This document shows positions 12,101 through 23,346 of a stretch of DNA of 64,000 nt, piece by piece (the stretch's first letter is position 1; each line of letters opens with the position of its first letter). Source of the DNA: Rhodosorus marinus (Eukaryota > Rhodophyta > Stylonematophyceae > Stylonematales > Stylonemataceae); the NCBI GenBank assembly GCA_029953675.1, contig JAMWBK010000006.1, positions 372,001-436,000 on the forward strand, written 5' to 3'. A program made the position numbers and the translations under genes. Under the pieces are notes generated by a model, which was not told the origin of the DNA, did no database searches, and saw nothing but the letters and a program-made list of their open reading frames with translations.

Positions 12101-12806
12101 GTGTGAGCTAACCAGGAGTTTTGGATTTTCTCGCTAGGGGAATTCTGGTGGATTCAGTGTAACGTTTTCTCCTTCTAAGCTCACTTTTCGCCAGCTAGAA
12201 CCACTCATTGAGGAGATGCTAGATGCGAGCGGTGGCTCCGTAGGGACTGTCCTTGCGGGTTTACTGGAACGAGCGTGTCCAATTGCCGCAGCTGCGGATG
12301 CTTCTGTACGGGATAGAGGACAAGGACGCGTTCGTTTCGTCACTGCGCTCAGAGTCCGAGCGATTTTCATGGGAGTGCAAAGGCCTGCCAAAGGCGCTAG
12401 GAGCAACTCGCAACCGCAGAATACTACTCACGCGGTGGACGTCGATGCTCGCAACGGTGGAGGTATTGCAAAGGTTATCGACGTGGGCCGAGCTACTGCG
12501 ATCATGACTGCACAGAGCTTTGCCAATCGAGGTGGTAATTAGACCAGCCGAACCCCAAAGAGGATAGCAGGGAGGCTTCGACGCTGAATCGCTGAATGCT
12601 GCCTGAATGCTATTTCTTTAGGACCACATCATCGAGGAAAGTTTGCCCCCGTACCCATGTGGGATGAAATCGTCGAGCAATTGAGTCGTAGCAACAAGGC
12701 AACATCTATTTGCGCTAACTCCACCGTCTTCCTGAAGATGGAGTTTCTCGAGGAGTTCCTGGGAAGCCTGGTTCAGAGTATTAAGTCAGAACCGCGACTA
12801 ATCTAA
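9152..12806 (+). CDS. MED14: Mediator complex subunit 14 (MED14/Rgr1)
   Basis: Scaffold subunit of the Mediator co-activator linking head, middle and tail modules for RNA polymerase II transcription. Seven exons: 9152-9283, 9395-9881, 9958-10829, 10920-11594, 11702-12067, 12138-12534 and 12622-12806; introns 70-111 bases; 1037 aa, shorter than human MED14 (about 1450) and close to fungal Rgr1. Signature: the N-terminal MED14 block, LELKNLLPGLESMDDKQRKE followed by SLLDYAQRSRHLVIRLLALL with RWSSKY. Family-like blocks follow: LDIRLDSTQEAK, GLWRATVLLESM and a tail region (LYSRLVQLRNMIMANKI; VSLIIFLRNTATGIEFRC). The start is the first in-frame ATG of exon 1; the frame is open upstream without ATG, so an extra 5' exon is possible. 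A Ser/Pro-rich linker falls in exon 4. The gene is alone on the plus strand here. Confidence 0.85.
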
Positions 12807-14568
12807 GCATTGCTTTGCGAATGGACCCTTTCGTTGGTCTCCTTTTTGTAGTCCAAGATCAGTCATATCTTGATTTTGAGCATTGTACAGCAATATAGCG
12901 GCATCGCTGGAGAGTCCGCATCTGCGTGTCGTTCTAACTAATGTGGTTACGCCTCCGCAAAATAACACTGTCCCGCGCATGACGTCGACAGTTTGAATAT
13001 TTGTACCAAAGAGATAAAACAACCAGGCAAGCTTTGCCATGGCCAAAAGTCTTATTACCCGCGTTGATTAATAAGTGGTTCCTAGCTTTTGCGAACGGGG
13101 CCCAGAAGCGCACAGCAAATTTCTACTACGAGTGCTCTAGTGCAACGTCGTGTTCCTCAGCCCAGTTCCGCTACAGTATGCAAAGTCCTAGTATGTCGGC
13201 GGTAACTGCTTCCCAGTCACCCAGGACCCAGAGCAAGAGCAAGAGCAGGGCGTACGTCCCTTATTCCATATACGGCCTGTACTCAGTGCCAAGTTCCGCG
13301 CGAGAATTGAAAAAAGTGCTATCCCACAAAAGCTTGTTTCCCCTAGCACACTCCAATGCTGAATGGCGACAACAAACGGCCGGAGCAGTTGCCAGTCAAC
13401 CCCTAAGAATCTTGCACTACTCAGCGTCTCGACGAATGGCCGGAGCAAGTGTTTGCGGTTCCTCGATGTTCGGCATATGTTCCGCAGAAACACACGCAGT
13501 CTGCCTGGCCCGCGCTCCTTCGACATGTCCCATCCAACCTTCAACTGTAGTCTTTCGAAACCCACGCTCTCCCGGCATACCGCAGATTGCATGCTAGATT
13601 GATCGACTGTTTCGCTCAAGAGTTTGCGAGCTTTCGTCAGCCCCTCGTGAATCCATTCTCCACTGTATTGAGCTGAGAGAAGAGGTTGTCGAAAGTAAGC
13701 ACTTGTGTTTCCACTGAAAGTAGCATAACATGCAAGTAGCAGTATGGAGCAACTGCTTGTGGATGACAAGAAGATCCACGCAGTTGCAAACCCAAGCGTT
13801 AGAATAGGACATCAATTAAGGAGCACAAACTGTGCAAAAGCGGAATTCGAATAGTGCGGGAAAGAACGCGCTCGAAAAAGAAGCGTAGCCTATTGACGGA
13901 AGACATGGACAACAACCTATCATCTACAAGAGCATAACTACATCGCTATATGCACTTTAAAAATGTCGTGAAGAAAATCCAAAGCACAAGGTATCTCGAA
14001 CAATTATTGAAAGCTGGGAAACATAGGCGATGAAGAGGCAGATGCAGTAAAACATATCTGAATCTCAACAAATACCGACGTTCGGAAAAAAATGAAATTC
14101 TTGTGAGCATGAGCACACAACTTACTAAAACAGATCTCCAAAAACTCTTGAGAAGCAAAATGGAGTCCAAAAGGTCAGTCGTAATTCGCAAAATGTAGAG
14201 TATGTACCCCAATTCACTTAAGAGCCATGCACAAACAATCCTCAGTTTCGAACAAGTACAGGAAATCAAATGGGAAATGCCCAAGTCAACATCATCCCGA
14301 GGACAACAAGTAACCACAAAGTCCCTCCCAACTAAACCAAAACAGAACAATTTCAAAGCAGCAAGTATTTCCAATTGAGGACAAGAAATCCAAAAAAACT
14401 CCTCGGCAATAGCGCAAAACTTAACACATCCTTCCCAGCGGTCAACGAGCAAACGGAACATCAAACATGCACAAGTTGATGAGCTCAAATAGACGGATTC
14501 TGCTGGCGTGGCCTCTCAATACCTAGTGTGCGTTGGTGATGTTTCGTCCCGGGCAGCGAAATTCTAGC
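12807..14568. other. Intergenic region between MED14 and the KH-protein gene
   Basis: Convergent spacer of about 1.75 kb. Both strands of 13001-13800 carry long open frames without convincing starts or family matches. An imperfect repeat occurs near 13365-13460, where a CGGCCGGAGCA-containing word appears twice about 70 bases apart. The segment 13900-14560 is open on the minus strand and is probably 3' UTR of the KH gene. Confidence 0.45.
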
Positions 14569-16980
14569 CTACGGGTGTGGTGGTCCCTGTTGGTTATTCC
14601 CTGGGAAAGTTGAAGGCATGTGCTGTCTCTGGGTCCCTCCCCGTCCGTCTTGCGGAGCATTAGCTACTGATGCTTGCGGATAACCTCCGAATGCATACAT
14701 TTGCGCCTGATAGTACATTTGAGCCTGCGCTTGCGCTGCCTGAGCTTGTGCCTGCGGGGATGGCAAATATCACCAAACGTATTTCCTTCTTCAGAACCTC
14801 TAAGCTGGAACCGTAAAACCGTAATGGCAATCTGATACCTGCTGATCACCAGCTGCCGCGGCAGCGGCATAACCGGCAGGATCATATGGATACCCAGCCA
14901 CCGCCATACTCTGATCGTATCCAGGGTAACCGGCTTGTTGTGCGTGATATCCGTAGGCAGGCTGTGCCTGGTAGCGCCCATAGCTCTGTTGGGACTGGTA
15001 ATACCCCGAAATCTTCTCGTTGATCAGTGCTTTCGCTTCCTCTACAAACGCCTTTGGTCCGGTCACTGTCACTGGGCGAGTATTGCGCTCCGAGTTGGCT
15101 TCACCTTCCTTCGCAACAACTATCCTCGCCTTAGATCTTTGTTGAAGCTCACGAATGGTTTGACCCCCTACAGTCAAGTGCCAAAATCAAAGAGCGCCAG
15201 AGGCACATACTCAGAGTGCCGCCACCAGAAAACAAAAACAGTTTTGTGAAGGAGCACAAATACCTTTCCCAATAACCAGGCCAACCTTGTCATTAGGAAC
15301 GTGCAATGTCTCGGTGATACTCGAGGTCGGGTAGTTTGAACCTCTCTGGCTACTAGATCCAGGTGATACTTGCTGGTACGTCTTCCCGGACCGCGCAAGG
15401 GCTTCATTTACAATGTCATTGAGAAGGTTGTGGGCCAATCTCACTGCTTCCTCTGTTCCCGTGATTGTAATCGTCCTTTCCGTAGAGCCCTTCGGAGCGT
15501 CCTTGTCGGGGGTGACCTTCACGTGAGCATTGGACCGGTGCTGCAAATCCTTGATGGTTTCTCCCTGCTTCCCTATAACGATGCCAACTACGGTGTTAGG
15601 GACCGACACGATCTTCGTTGTCTGGCCACCTGAAGCCACTCCGCTCATCTGAGGAGCACCGTACATTGGATATCCAGAATACCCAGCTGCTCCACCCCCA
15701 TACATGTTGTAGTTGTAGGCCTGCACAAAAGACCGTGGCGACTTGGTCAACTCTCAAGATTCCGAGAGCAAAATCACATAGTGTATTGACTAGGATCATA
15801 CCTGGGGCTGCATGTGCATGGGCTGCTGCTGCGCTGACGAATGTTGAGACCCTTGAGGCTTCGGTTTGTGCATGATTTCCTGAACCAGGCTTTGTGCCAT
15901 CTCTGATTCCGCAGGTCCGCCAACAATTGTCACAAGCTTCTCTCCGTTGGCATTGACCTTATCGTTATGTACCACAATCGTTGCTTTGCTGCGTTCCTGT
16001 AGCTGCTTGATAACTTGCCCCCCTGAGCCGATAATCATCCCAACGCGATCAAGGGGTACCCAAATATCAATATTCACTGTTCCTGGGAGCGGCTCCGAAG
16101 TCGTTTCGGTCTTGTTGTGCAGGACCCCAGCCACCTTCTCCTGAATCAACGTCGTCGCAGCCTCTATCTGCTCCTGACTACCGCTCACAAAAAAAGATCG
16201 TGTCTCACTCGCTGTTGCAGTTTCTGCCCTATCTACTTCTATAAAAGCCCCGGACCGGTGCATAAGCTCCTTTATGGTTTCCCCACCCTTGCCAATAACA
16301 AATCCAACTGCCTCTTTTGGTACTGGTACGCTTGTTTTTGGCGAATCTGTATGCACACTAGTCCCTTGCAGCCTACAGTGATCTCAACAACAGGCAGCTT
16401 TTAGTGCCAGAAAGAAATGAACTGGCATTATTGCTCATCTCATAGGTCAAAAATCATTACATTCTTACCCTGGATCCGGTGCTGCCATGCTTGGCGCGAC
16501 CGTTGGCGTTTCAGCGGCGTGTCTCTTCTTATCGTTCTCGGGAACTTCAGGGGTTACCTCAAGGCCCCTTTTCCTTGGAATCGCTTCCTCCTGTCCTGGC
16601 CCAATGTCTACTCTTCTTGCTGGCGCCTCAGCCCCTTGTCCGGCGGACACCTCACCGTTTCCAACCGTCCCTTGACCTCCCCCGTGGGAAGCTAGCACCC
16701 CAGTTCCCCCTATTTCTTCTGAACCGAATTGTACACCCTCAGATACACCTTCCGAACCAATCACACCTTGAGAACCCTCTATTACCGGATGGGCGTTCCC
16801 ATGAGGAGAGATCACTTCTCCTTCCTGTTCACAAGCGGGAAACACATGAAAAAGATTCAGAACAAGAAGAAAAGCACGAGGGTGACAATTACTCCAATCA
16901 GTGCAATCCTTGCTTCCGGTAACAACGCAAGATCTCAGACAACGCTTTTTCCCTACCTTCCCAATGAGATTCTCCGCCAT
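14569..16980 (-). CDS. Four-KH-domain single-stranded nucleic-acid-binding protein (FUBP/KSRP-like)
   Basis: Six exons: 16980-16957, 16824-16469, 16372-15802, 15720-15264, 15167-14839 and 14751-14569; 639 aa. Four type-I KH domains each carry the GXXG loop: VGFVIGKGGETIKEL, VGMIIGSGGQVIKQL, VGIVIGKQGETIKDL and VGLVIGKGGQTIREL, at roughly residues 130, 225, 345 and 430; the last GXXG is split by an intron. Tyr/Gly/Gln-rich linkers (YNMYGGGAAGYSGYPMYG) and a Q/A-rich tail (AQAQAAQAQAQMYYQAQMY) follow, as in far-upstream-element-binding proteins, which bind single-stranded DNA or AU-rich RNA. The N-terminal region carries an NLS-like IPRKRGLE and an acidic Gly-rich stretch. Exon 1 codes only eight residues (MAENLIGK). 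Exon 3 has two in-frame acceptors 15 bases apart, giving a five-residue difference. Nuclear location is inferred. Confidence 0.9.
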
Positions 16981-18296
16981 TAAAATCGCGCCCAAAAGCT
17001 AACACCTCAAGAACACCAACGTCCTCGAGAGAAGCTTCAACTCGCGCCCAACTCTTAAAAATCAAGCGAGAGCCAAAGACCTCCCTCTCCTTCCCTACTA
17101 GACTTCCCAAAACCGCCGTGACACAAAAAAAAAAAAAAAAAGTCCCCTACACACTACAAACAACCCGTTCCCCCCCTTCCACCCGGCCCCCCCGCCACGC
17201 TTACCAAACAAACTGAAAAATCAAACTACCAACCCTTGCAAAAACGTAAAACACAACCGGAAATCCAGGCCTTCTTTCTCTATCATACCACCTTCTGATC
17301 CTTACAATTTCCCCAGAACGTCCCCCACAAAAAAACCTAACCCAAAAAACCCTCCACCCTTCACACAGCCTCCCTCCCTTCCTCCTTTCCTCCTTTCCTC
17401 CTTTCCTCTTCCCACCAAAAAGCTTTTTCCATCTAAAACGAAAAAGAGTTCCATCCACGTACCCTTTCAAATGTCCAAAAAAAATCCAATTCAACATCGG
17501 TCTCGCTCAGGAATAAACCGCTAAACACTGAATAAATAATATTTTTAGCTGGCCAAGAGTATGCTTGACTAGATGGCGAATGATACTTTCTTGAAATAGT
17601 ATCTTTGGGGGAGTAATCTTTCCTGACGTGGAACGCAGAGTTTTAAGGGAGAGAGATGGATGGGATCCTTGGGATGTTTGAGTAGCCTAGGGAATGAACA
17701 GACGTTGCCTAAATGGGAATAATGTGCTCGATTTTAGTTTCTTTGTTAGTTACCCCTCCTCATACTTTGTGAGTGAGTGGGTTTTCGGTGGTTCTCCTCC
17801 CCCGCGCTTCGTAAGCTTCGTTGTACCCTTTTGGTATCTTGAGGTGGTTGCTGGGTTTACTGAGCACTTCTCAATCAAGAAATCAGAGCTTGTGCTCTTC
17901 ACCCCTTCATGCATCTTATTTTGCGTTTCAGAGTTACGATTCGAGTTTCGAACGCGTATCATGAAGCCCGAATTCGGGTGTTATTGTATCGCGTGGCGAT
18001 GTAGAAGGGGAATTCCTTCGTATAGCTCACAGAGCTCGACCAAAAAGTATATAAGAACTGCTCTGTTGATTTCTAACGGGTGCAACACAATACTCGTATG
18101 TCCGGAACCTTTAAATTTTTATTGCTACAATATGTATTAAGTTAGTACGTCGACCGCATTTCACTGGAGTGCATAGTTATGTCCGGATAAGTTGTTGTAC
18201 ATGTCTATTCGGAGGTCGTCTGGTTGGCTCCGCATCGCGTTATGAGACAACGAAAAACAAGTACCCCCTGCAAAACAGGTTTCAACGCCGACGCCT
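16981..18296. other. Upstream region of the KH gene with homopolymer and pyrimidine tracts
   Basis: It holds a 17-base poly-A run (17125-17141) and a plus-strand pyrimidine tract at about 17366-17413 built on a CCTCCTTT word repeated about four times. Plus-strand frames around 17694-18140 are open but resemble no protein. Confidence 0.5.
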
Positions 18297-19726
18297 TCAG
18301 CCCTTCGTCGTCAGCGTCTCACCCTCACCATCCAGGGGTACTTCCAGCGCATATCCATTGACGGTGTTCCCGTTTTCGGAGCCCACATGATCGTACTCTT
18401 CACCCGCGTGCACATCTGCACCCAAGCTAGCTTTGTATCTCAATATAATGTAATCAAGTATTCCGATTTGGCAGACCACAAAACCGATGATATTGAGTAG
18501 ATCGAAGTTGTCGTGAAAGATTATGATTCCTCCAACAATTGTTACCTGTTTCACAAGAAGACAATACTTTAAGCTTTTCCGGAACGCTGGAAACCTCCTT
18601 GCGAGGTAGCAACCTAACGCTTACCAGTTCTTTAAAGATTCCGGCAACCGACACGGTTAGTGATGATGTTGCTCGAACGAGTGTGTATTCCGTGAGAAGT
18701 AGAAACGCTACGAATACGCCAATAGCCAACAGAACAGCAAAAATCCGCCACTTCTCTGCACTGCTGAGCTCAGCGAGCAGACCCACGATGCCTTTGATCT
18801 CAAATCCGAGGGCAAAGGGAAGCACGAAAAGCCCAGTAATCGGAGATCTATCTCGCCAAAGACGACATAGCCTGTTAACTTGGATGTCTCCTTTGAATCC
18901 AGGCTGCTAGGGGGAGCAAAACTTACGTATAGAGCATGGCGTTCAGTGGGGTCATCCGACCTTCTTCTGCGCCTTGCAGCAAAGTGTGCGTCAAGGCCCA
19001 TCTGAAGCCCGACATTGCCACGCTAACGATCATTAGTACTAACCCTAGTACCTTGAATTCGCCCTCTCCAGCAGTCGCAAGTCCAATTCCCTGTGCGCAC
19101 AGGCCAAAAGACAAACACTCTAGTTTCAACGAGCTGTGAATCTCGAGGCTGCGATCTACGCTAGGCTTGAAAATCCTTCCTACTCGGCTCCGACCGAAAG
19201 ATTACTTACAATTGCAATCATTAGAAGAGAGGCCATGAGTCTCCAGGAGAATACCTCGGCGCCAAGAATTACAGCCCAGAACATTACAAATATCGGCGCC
19301 GAGCCCTTGAGCACGGTAGAAAAAGAAACTTCCAATAACTTCAACGCTACGTTGGAGCATCCGATTTCCACCGCTACACAGGCTCCTATCGGTAGAACGA
19401 ACTTATAAAACGACTCCTTGCTCAATGGCCGCTGTCGACGGCCGGGGAATCTCGTGATCACAATCGCCAACAGAGAGGTAACCAGGTTCGAGTTAAACGT
19501 TACGACTGTCTTAAACAGGATTCGGGGAAGAGAACAAGCCCAAGCAGAACCAATTTCAGCAAGATAGACTCTGAGAGACGTAAGCAGTTTTCATGGTGAG
19601 AAAGAGAAAACACTTACACAGCGGGAACGGAAATTTATCCGTAAGCTCCCATTTTGTGGCAAAAATAATCGAAGAACTCAAAAAATACCACAGAACAATA
19701 AAAAGGGCAATATGTACAATCTTCAT
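18297..19726 (-). CDS. SLC35C2-like nucleotide-sugar/triose-phosphate transporter family protein
   Basis: Ten-helix drug/metabolite-type transporter of the TPT/SLC35 group, probably Golgi/ER membrane. Five exons: 19726-19618, 19568-19210, 19090-18927, 18847-18625 and 18545-18297; 367 aa, the usual family length. N-terminus LWYFLSSSIIFATKWELTDK is the typical TPT helix 1. Later blocks agree with SLC35C2: EIGCSNVALKLLEVSFSTVL, KGSAPIFVMFWAVIL, a SGFRWALTHTLLQ segment, and the C-terminal RATSSLTVSVAGIFKELVTI with a final helix. The hydrophilic tail of about 55 residues is acidic. The first intron is only 49 bases and its exact borders are the least certain. Substrate cannot be read from sequence; SLC35C2 is tied to GDP-fucose pathways in animals. 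Confidence 0.85.
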
Positions 19727-21010
19727 AGCTCCAAACTCATCAAAGCTGCTCCTCGCTCACACGCCACAAGAAAAAAACCTCCCAACCAAAGCAAGTGAGC
19801 GCTTCCCCCTCCACCCACAGAATTCTCTACCCTTAAACAGCGTACTGCAAGTCTTCAGCACCTTAACAAAACCGAAAGCAACTTCATCAAACGTTCACCA
19901 CTCATATGCCGCGTTTGTCTAAAACTACGACAAGGTATCCTAAACAGTCAACCGGTTTCATGCGAACGTCCTCACCACCTGGAAGACTGCTAAATCCCCT
20001 TCAGCAAGCACGTGTCCATTTGGTGCGGACACCGCCAAGGTGATTGCCCAAGGCGAGGAAACGCGACTCATTTTGTCAGTTAAGTGTTTATTGACTGAGC
20101 TTTGATAGGGAGACAATGCTGTAGAACTCAAGGACAAAAGGACGGATGGTAGTCAAGCTTGTAGTCCGGACAAAGAGCCCGCATAAAACGAACCCTTCGT
20201 GTGCATTATGAGAAGTGTCCATTTTTAGGAAGGGGAACGGAGAGCAGCTGGTCGCGGTTTCCGCAGATGGCTTATTTAGTCTCCTCTTCGCCTTCCTTAC
20301 GGAAACACTTACGAAGTAATCGAACACGTCGTTTACGAAGTCAAGTCTGGCCGGAACAAAAAAAACAGCGCGCTAAACAGAGGAGCCTGGGGGTGGTAGA
20401 GGTGGTGGTGATTATTTTCAATAACAGTATAGCAAATGCACCCGCTTGAGCTCTTTTGTACAGTCTGTTTCTCGTGTTGATTAGATAGTCAAGAAACCAA
20501 CTTCTCACTTCTGTTGGAAAAGTAGGTGACAGACACCAGCTCTATTTCTTCTCGCAGGCACAAGACAAATCAAGTCCACAGAAAGCCATCAGGACCCAAT
20601 ACCGTATATATCTAGCGTTAAATACATTACAACCGATCTTATTTTTTTTTCTACAGCGAGTTAACATTCCAACTCCACGTACTGAATAATGTTTAGAATA
20701 GATGGTAAATACGCAACTTGAAAATACATGAGCTGCTGGGACGCACGAGCGCAAAGCGAAATTGCCCGGAGCACAATACATAGGTAGTTCTGCGACACCC
20801 TCCCGCTAAGGAGAACCTTTCCGCAAACATTTCAATCAGGAAAGGTTGTAGGTAGGCGAGAGCGGGGCCGGTTTTCAACGATCTCGCCGCGGGTAACGTA
20901 TTAGGGTCGATCTCGACGCGTCCTTTGCACTGGCATGATATATCTTTTTTATTTTCACACGCGAGTTTCAGCTACACAAAAAAAATATCGCCTTTTTAAA
21001 CACTGATTCT
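19727..21010. other. Intergenic region
   Basis: It separates the transporter from the proteasome gene, both on the minus strand. A short GTGGTAGAGGTGGTGGTG run lies near 20390-20410. No coding or RNA gene was recognised. Confidence 0.5.
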
Positions 21011-22010
21011 CTAGTCTTGGCGAGTTTTTATGGTCTTCGTAGTAATCCCTTCCTTGCTGATGATATGAACAACGCCTCCCCATCCGGAGAGGCAGTCTCT
21101 ATCGGTAGCCATCATAAGAGTCTGAGATACAACTTCGAAGAGTTGGTCCTCATTCATATTCTCCCTGTGAAATGAAATGGCACGACCCGAGTAAACAGCT
21201 AAGCAGACCAGACGAGCAAATGTTCGAGAGTGTATCCATACCTATAAAAGGTTTCGCAAGCTCCCAGGAGCATTTCTGTCGAGGTACCGAGGGTAACAAA
21301 GTCGGGTTCGCAAGCAAGGGCCCCTAACAAATCCATTCCGCACAAATAAGGCTTGTTGTCCTTGTCCAGCCCAACTACAATGGGCTCTGTGAAGTAAGGC
21401 CCGAATCTCTTTTCGTATAGCGTCGAGGACACCAGATTTGCGAAAGTCTCCGGGCTGATCTCTCGACCCTGAGAATTCATCAACGAGCGCAAGTAGCAAA
21501 TATTAATATAAGGACTCGCGCACATGTTAACCAATTCATAAGTTAGCACGTACCTCTCTCATTTTGTACATGCTCAACTTAAACTTGAACAAATTGTAAA
21601 GAGTCTGCGTATCCGTGTATAAACCGGTCAACCCCAAGAACAGCCGATCATGCATTTTGAACATTCTGGGCACATCCATGGCGATCGTTTGCTGCACAGC
21701 AAAAAAAGGACCGATCAACAAACAGAACCAGGACATTGACGAGTGACTCAATCGCAAAAAAATAAAAGAAATGCTCATGAGATGATGCTGACTTACATAT
21801 TGTTGACCTAATCTAGTATCCGACGCAATCGCAACACATCCATCTCCAGACATCGCCACGACCGTGCCCCCATTATATTCCAAAATAGACTAAACATAAG
21901 ACACCATCACAAGTTGAACAGATGTCCTTAGATCCCATCACAAGCTACACCCACGCAAACCTCAAATCACATCAACTAAATCCTATGAAACTTATCATCC
22001 TTCTTACCAT
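21011..22010 (-). CDS. PSMB3: 20S proteasome subunit beta type-3
   Basis: Non-catalytic beta ring subunit of the 20S core. Five exons: 22010-22008 (ATG only), 21889-21797, 21691-21554, 21468-21242 and 21164-21011; 204 aa against 205 in human PSMB3. The mature protein reads MSILEYNGGTVVAM, CVAIASDTRLGQQ, MFKMHDRLFLGLTGLYTDTQ, LYEKRFGPYFTEPIVVGLD and a last exon with ATDRDCLSGWGGVVHIISKE. The first exon is inferred: in-frame sequence before SILEYNGG runs into a TAG that forms the splice acceptor, and an ATG followed at once by GTAAGAAG lies 118 bases upstream, restoring the conserved Met-Ser-Ile start. Introns of 77-118 bases. As in other beta-3 subunits there is no propeptide with an exposed catalytic Thr. 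Confidence 0.93.
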
Positions 22011-23346
22011 CTTCCCAAAGACAAACAACAAATTCCAAAAAAAGGAAATGAACACCAGCAAGTCTAACTACCCAACAAACTCCTCAGATTGGGGGCATCA
22101 AAGTAAACAAACGGCCCTGTTCAATATCTCCGCCTCTCAGTACAATCTGATGAATGCTTCACCACACTTCTTCACTCGCTTTTCGACCCCATCCAACCTT
22201 CCTTAAATCCCCCAGACCATCTCTGAAAAACAATCAGATCCGTCTTCTTCCCCAAGGCACAAGTCCATCGCACAATGCTCCATCAACAGCACCTATAACA
22301 AACCGATCATAAAATATTCCAAAAACTAACCCCAAAAGTTCATATCCTACCCCCTTTATCCAGCCCTCCTCTAGTGCATCTCATCCTAACTTTTCAAAAT
22401 AAAATAGCAACCAAAAATATCCCTTCGAGTTCAAGGGGGGAGGGGGTTAAACGAAATTTAGAAAGTGAAAAGACAGCCTGTTCCGAACTTTACCTTGCAA
22501 ACTTTCCATGACCCCTCGAATGTTTTAGTATGCGTACATTTATTTTAATAATACAAGTATCGGAAAATTGTGCGTGGGAGATAAGGGGTTACCGAGAAAC
22601 GATTTCTAGTTAGGACAAGCTGTCTTGTACCGAGGTGACTCTGACAAGTAGAGTGAGGCGGTGGTGCGGATGTGGTTTGTATCGTGGCGTCCAATTCATT
22701 TTAGGTGGTATAAGAGTTCTTGTTGCTCATTGGGAATCACGATAAGTTCTATCGCGGACCTCCCCACCGAGCCTTGCGTGCTTTGCGACGTCGAAACGCA
22801 TGATCACCACGGACTAGCTTCAAGGCACATAGGGATTACTTCGCGACGTAAATGTAGTGTGTTGACTTCCACACGACCCACACGCTGATCTTGCGGCTAA
22901 CGAATTGTTCACTCTTCTGCGTGTGTAATCGTCTGCAGAGTCGCTACCTCATGATATGCTCACTTTATCTCAGATTCTTGATGGCATAGAACAGCTGCAA
23001 CGAGAACCTAACTAACTGACTACCAACGCTCAAGCTGCTAAACAGATCGAAGCAAGCGTTATTTTGTGCTGACGGCTGAAAACCCTAAGCTGACCTGCTC
23101 GCCGCAACTGGGGTCCGGCTGGCTTTGTTTTCAGTTGTCACTGATGCTGATGTCGGTGGTAAGAGCTTCACTGTGCTGATGGCTCGGGTTCTTTCGACTG
23201 GGTCAGTCTTTGGACTGAATAGGAACAGTCTAAAACCTGTTGAACCACTCTGCTCGGAGAGCAACAGAATTTCGTCCATCCACAAAGGACAGCTGGTGTT
23301 TAGTTTTGACAGGTCTTAACTTAAAAAAAAGGGGGCGCATAGTCAT
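22011..23346. other. Intergenic region between proteasome beta-3 and KNL1
   Basis: AT-rich sequence upstream of the proteasome gene and downstream of KNL1, with a G-rich run at about 22434-22447. Nothing coding is recognised. Confidence 0.5.

Noticed and set aside
13001-13800. Long open frames on both strands after MED14
   Set aside because: The minus frame starts at a non-ATG triplet, the plus frame has its first ATG only at 13178, and neither shows a known domain or splice support.
13946-14488. Minus open frame of 180 codons downstream of the KH gene
   Set aside because: Cys/Leu-rich text without family features; most likely 3' UTR of the KH gene.
21536-21883. Proteasome beta-3 starting at the TTG before EYNGG
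   Set aside because: Not an ATG and would lose the conserved Met-Ser-Ile; the split start is better supported.
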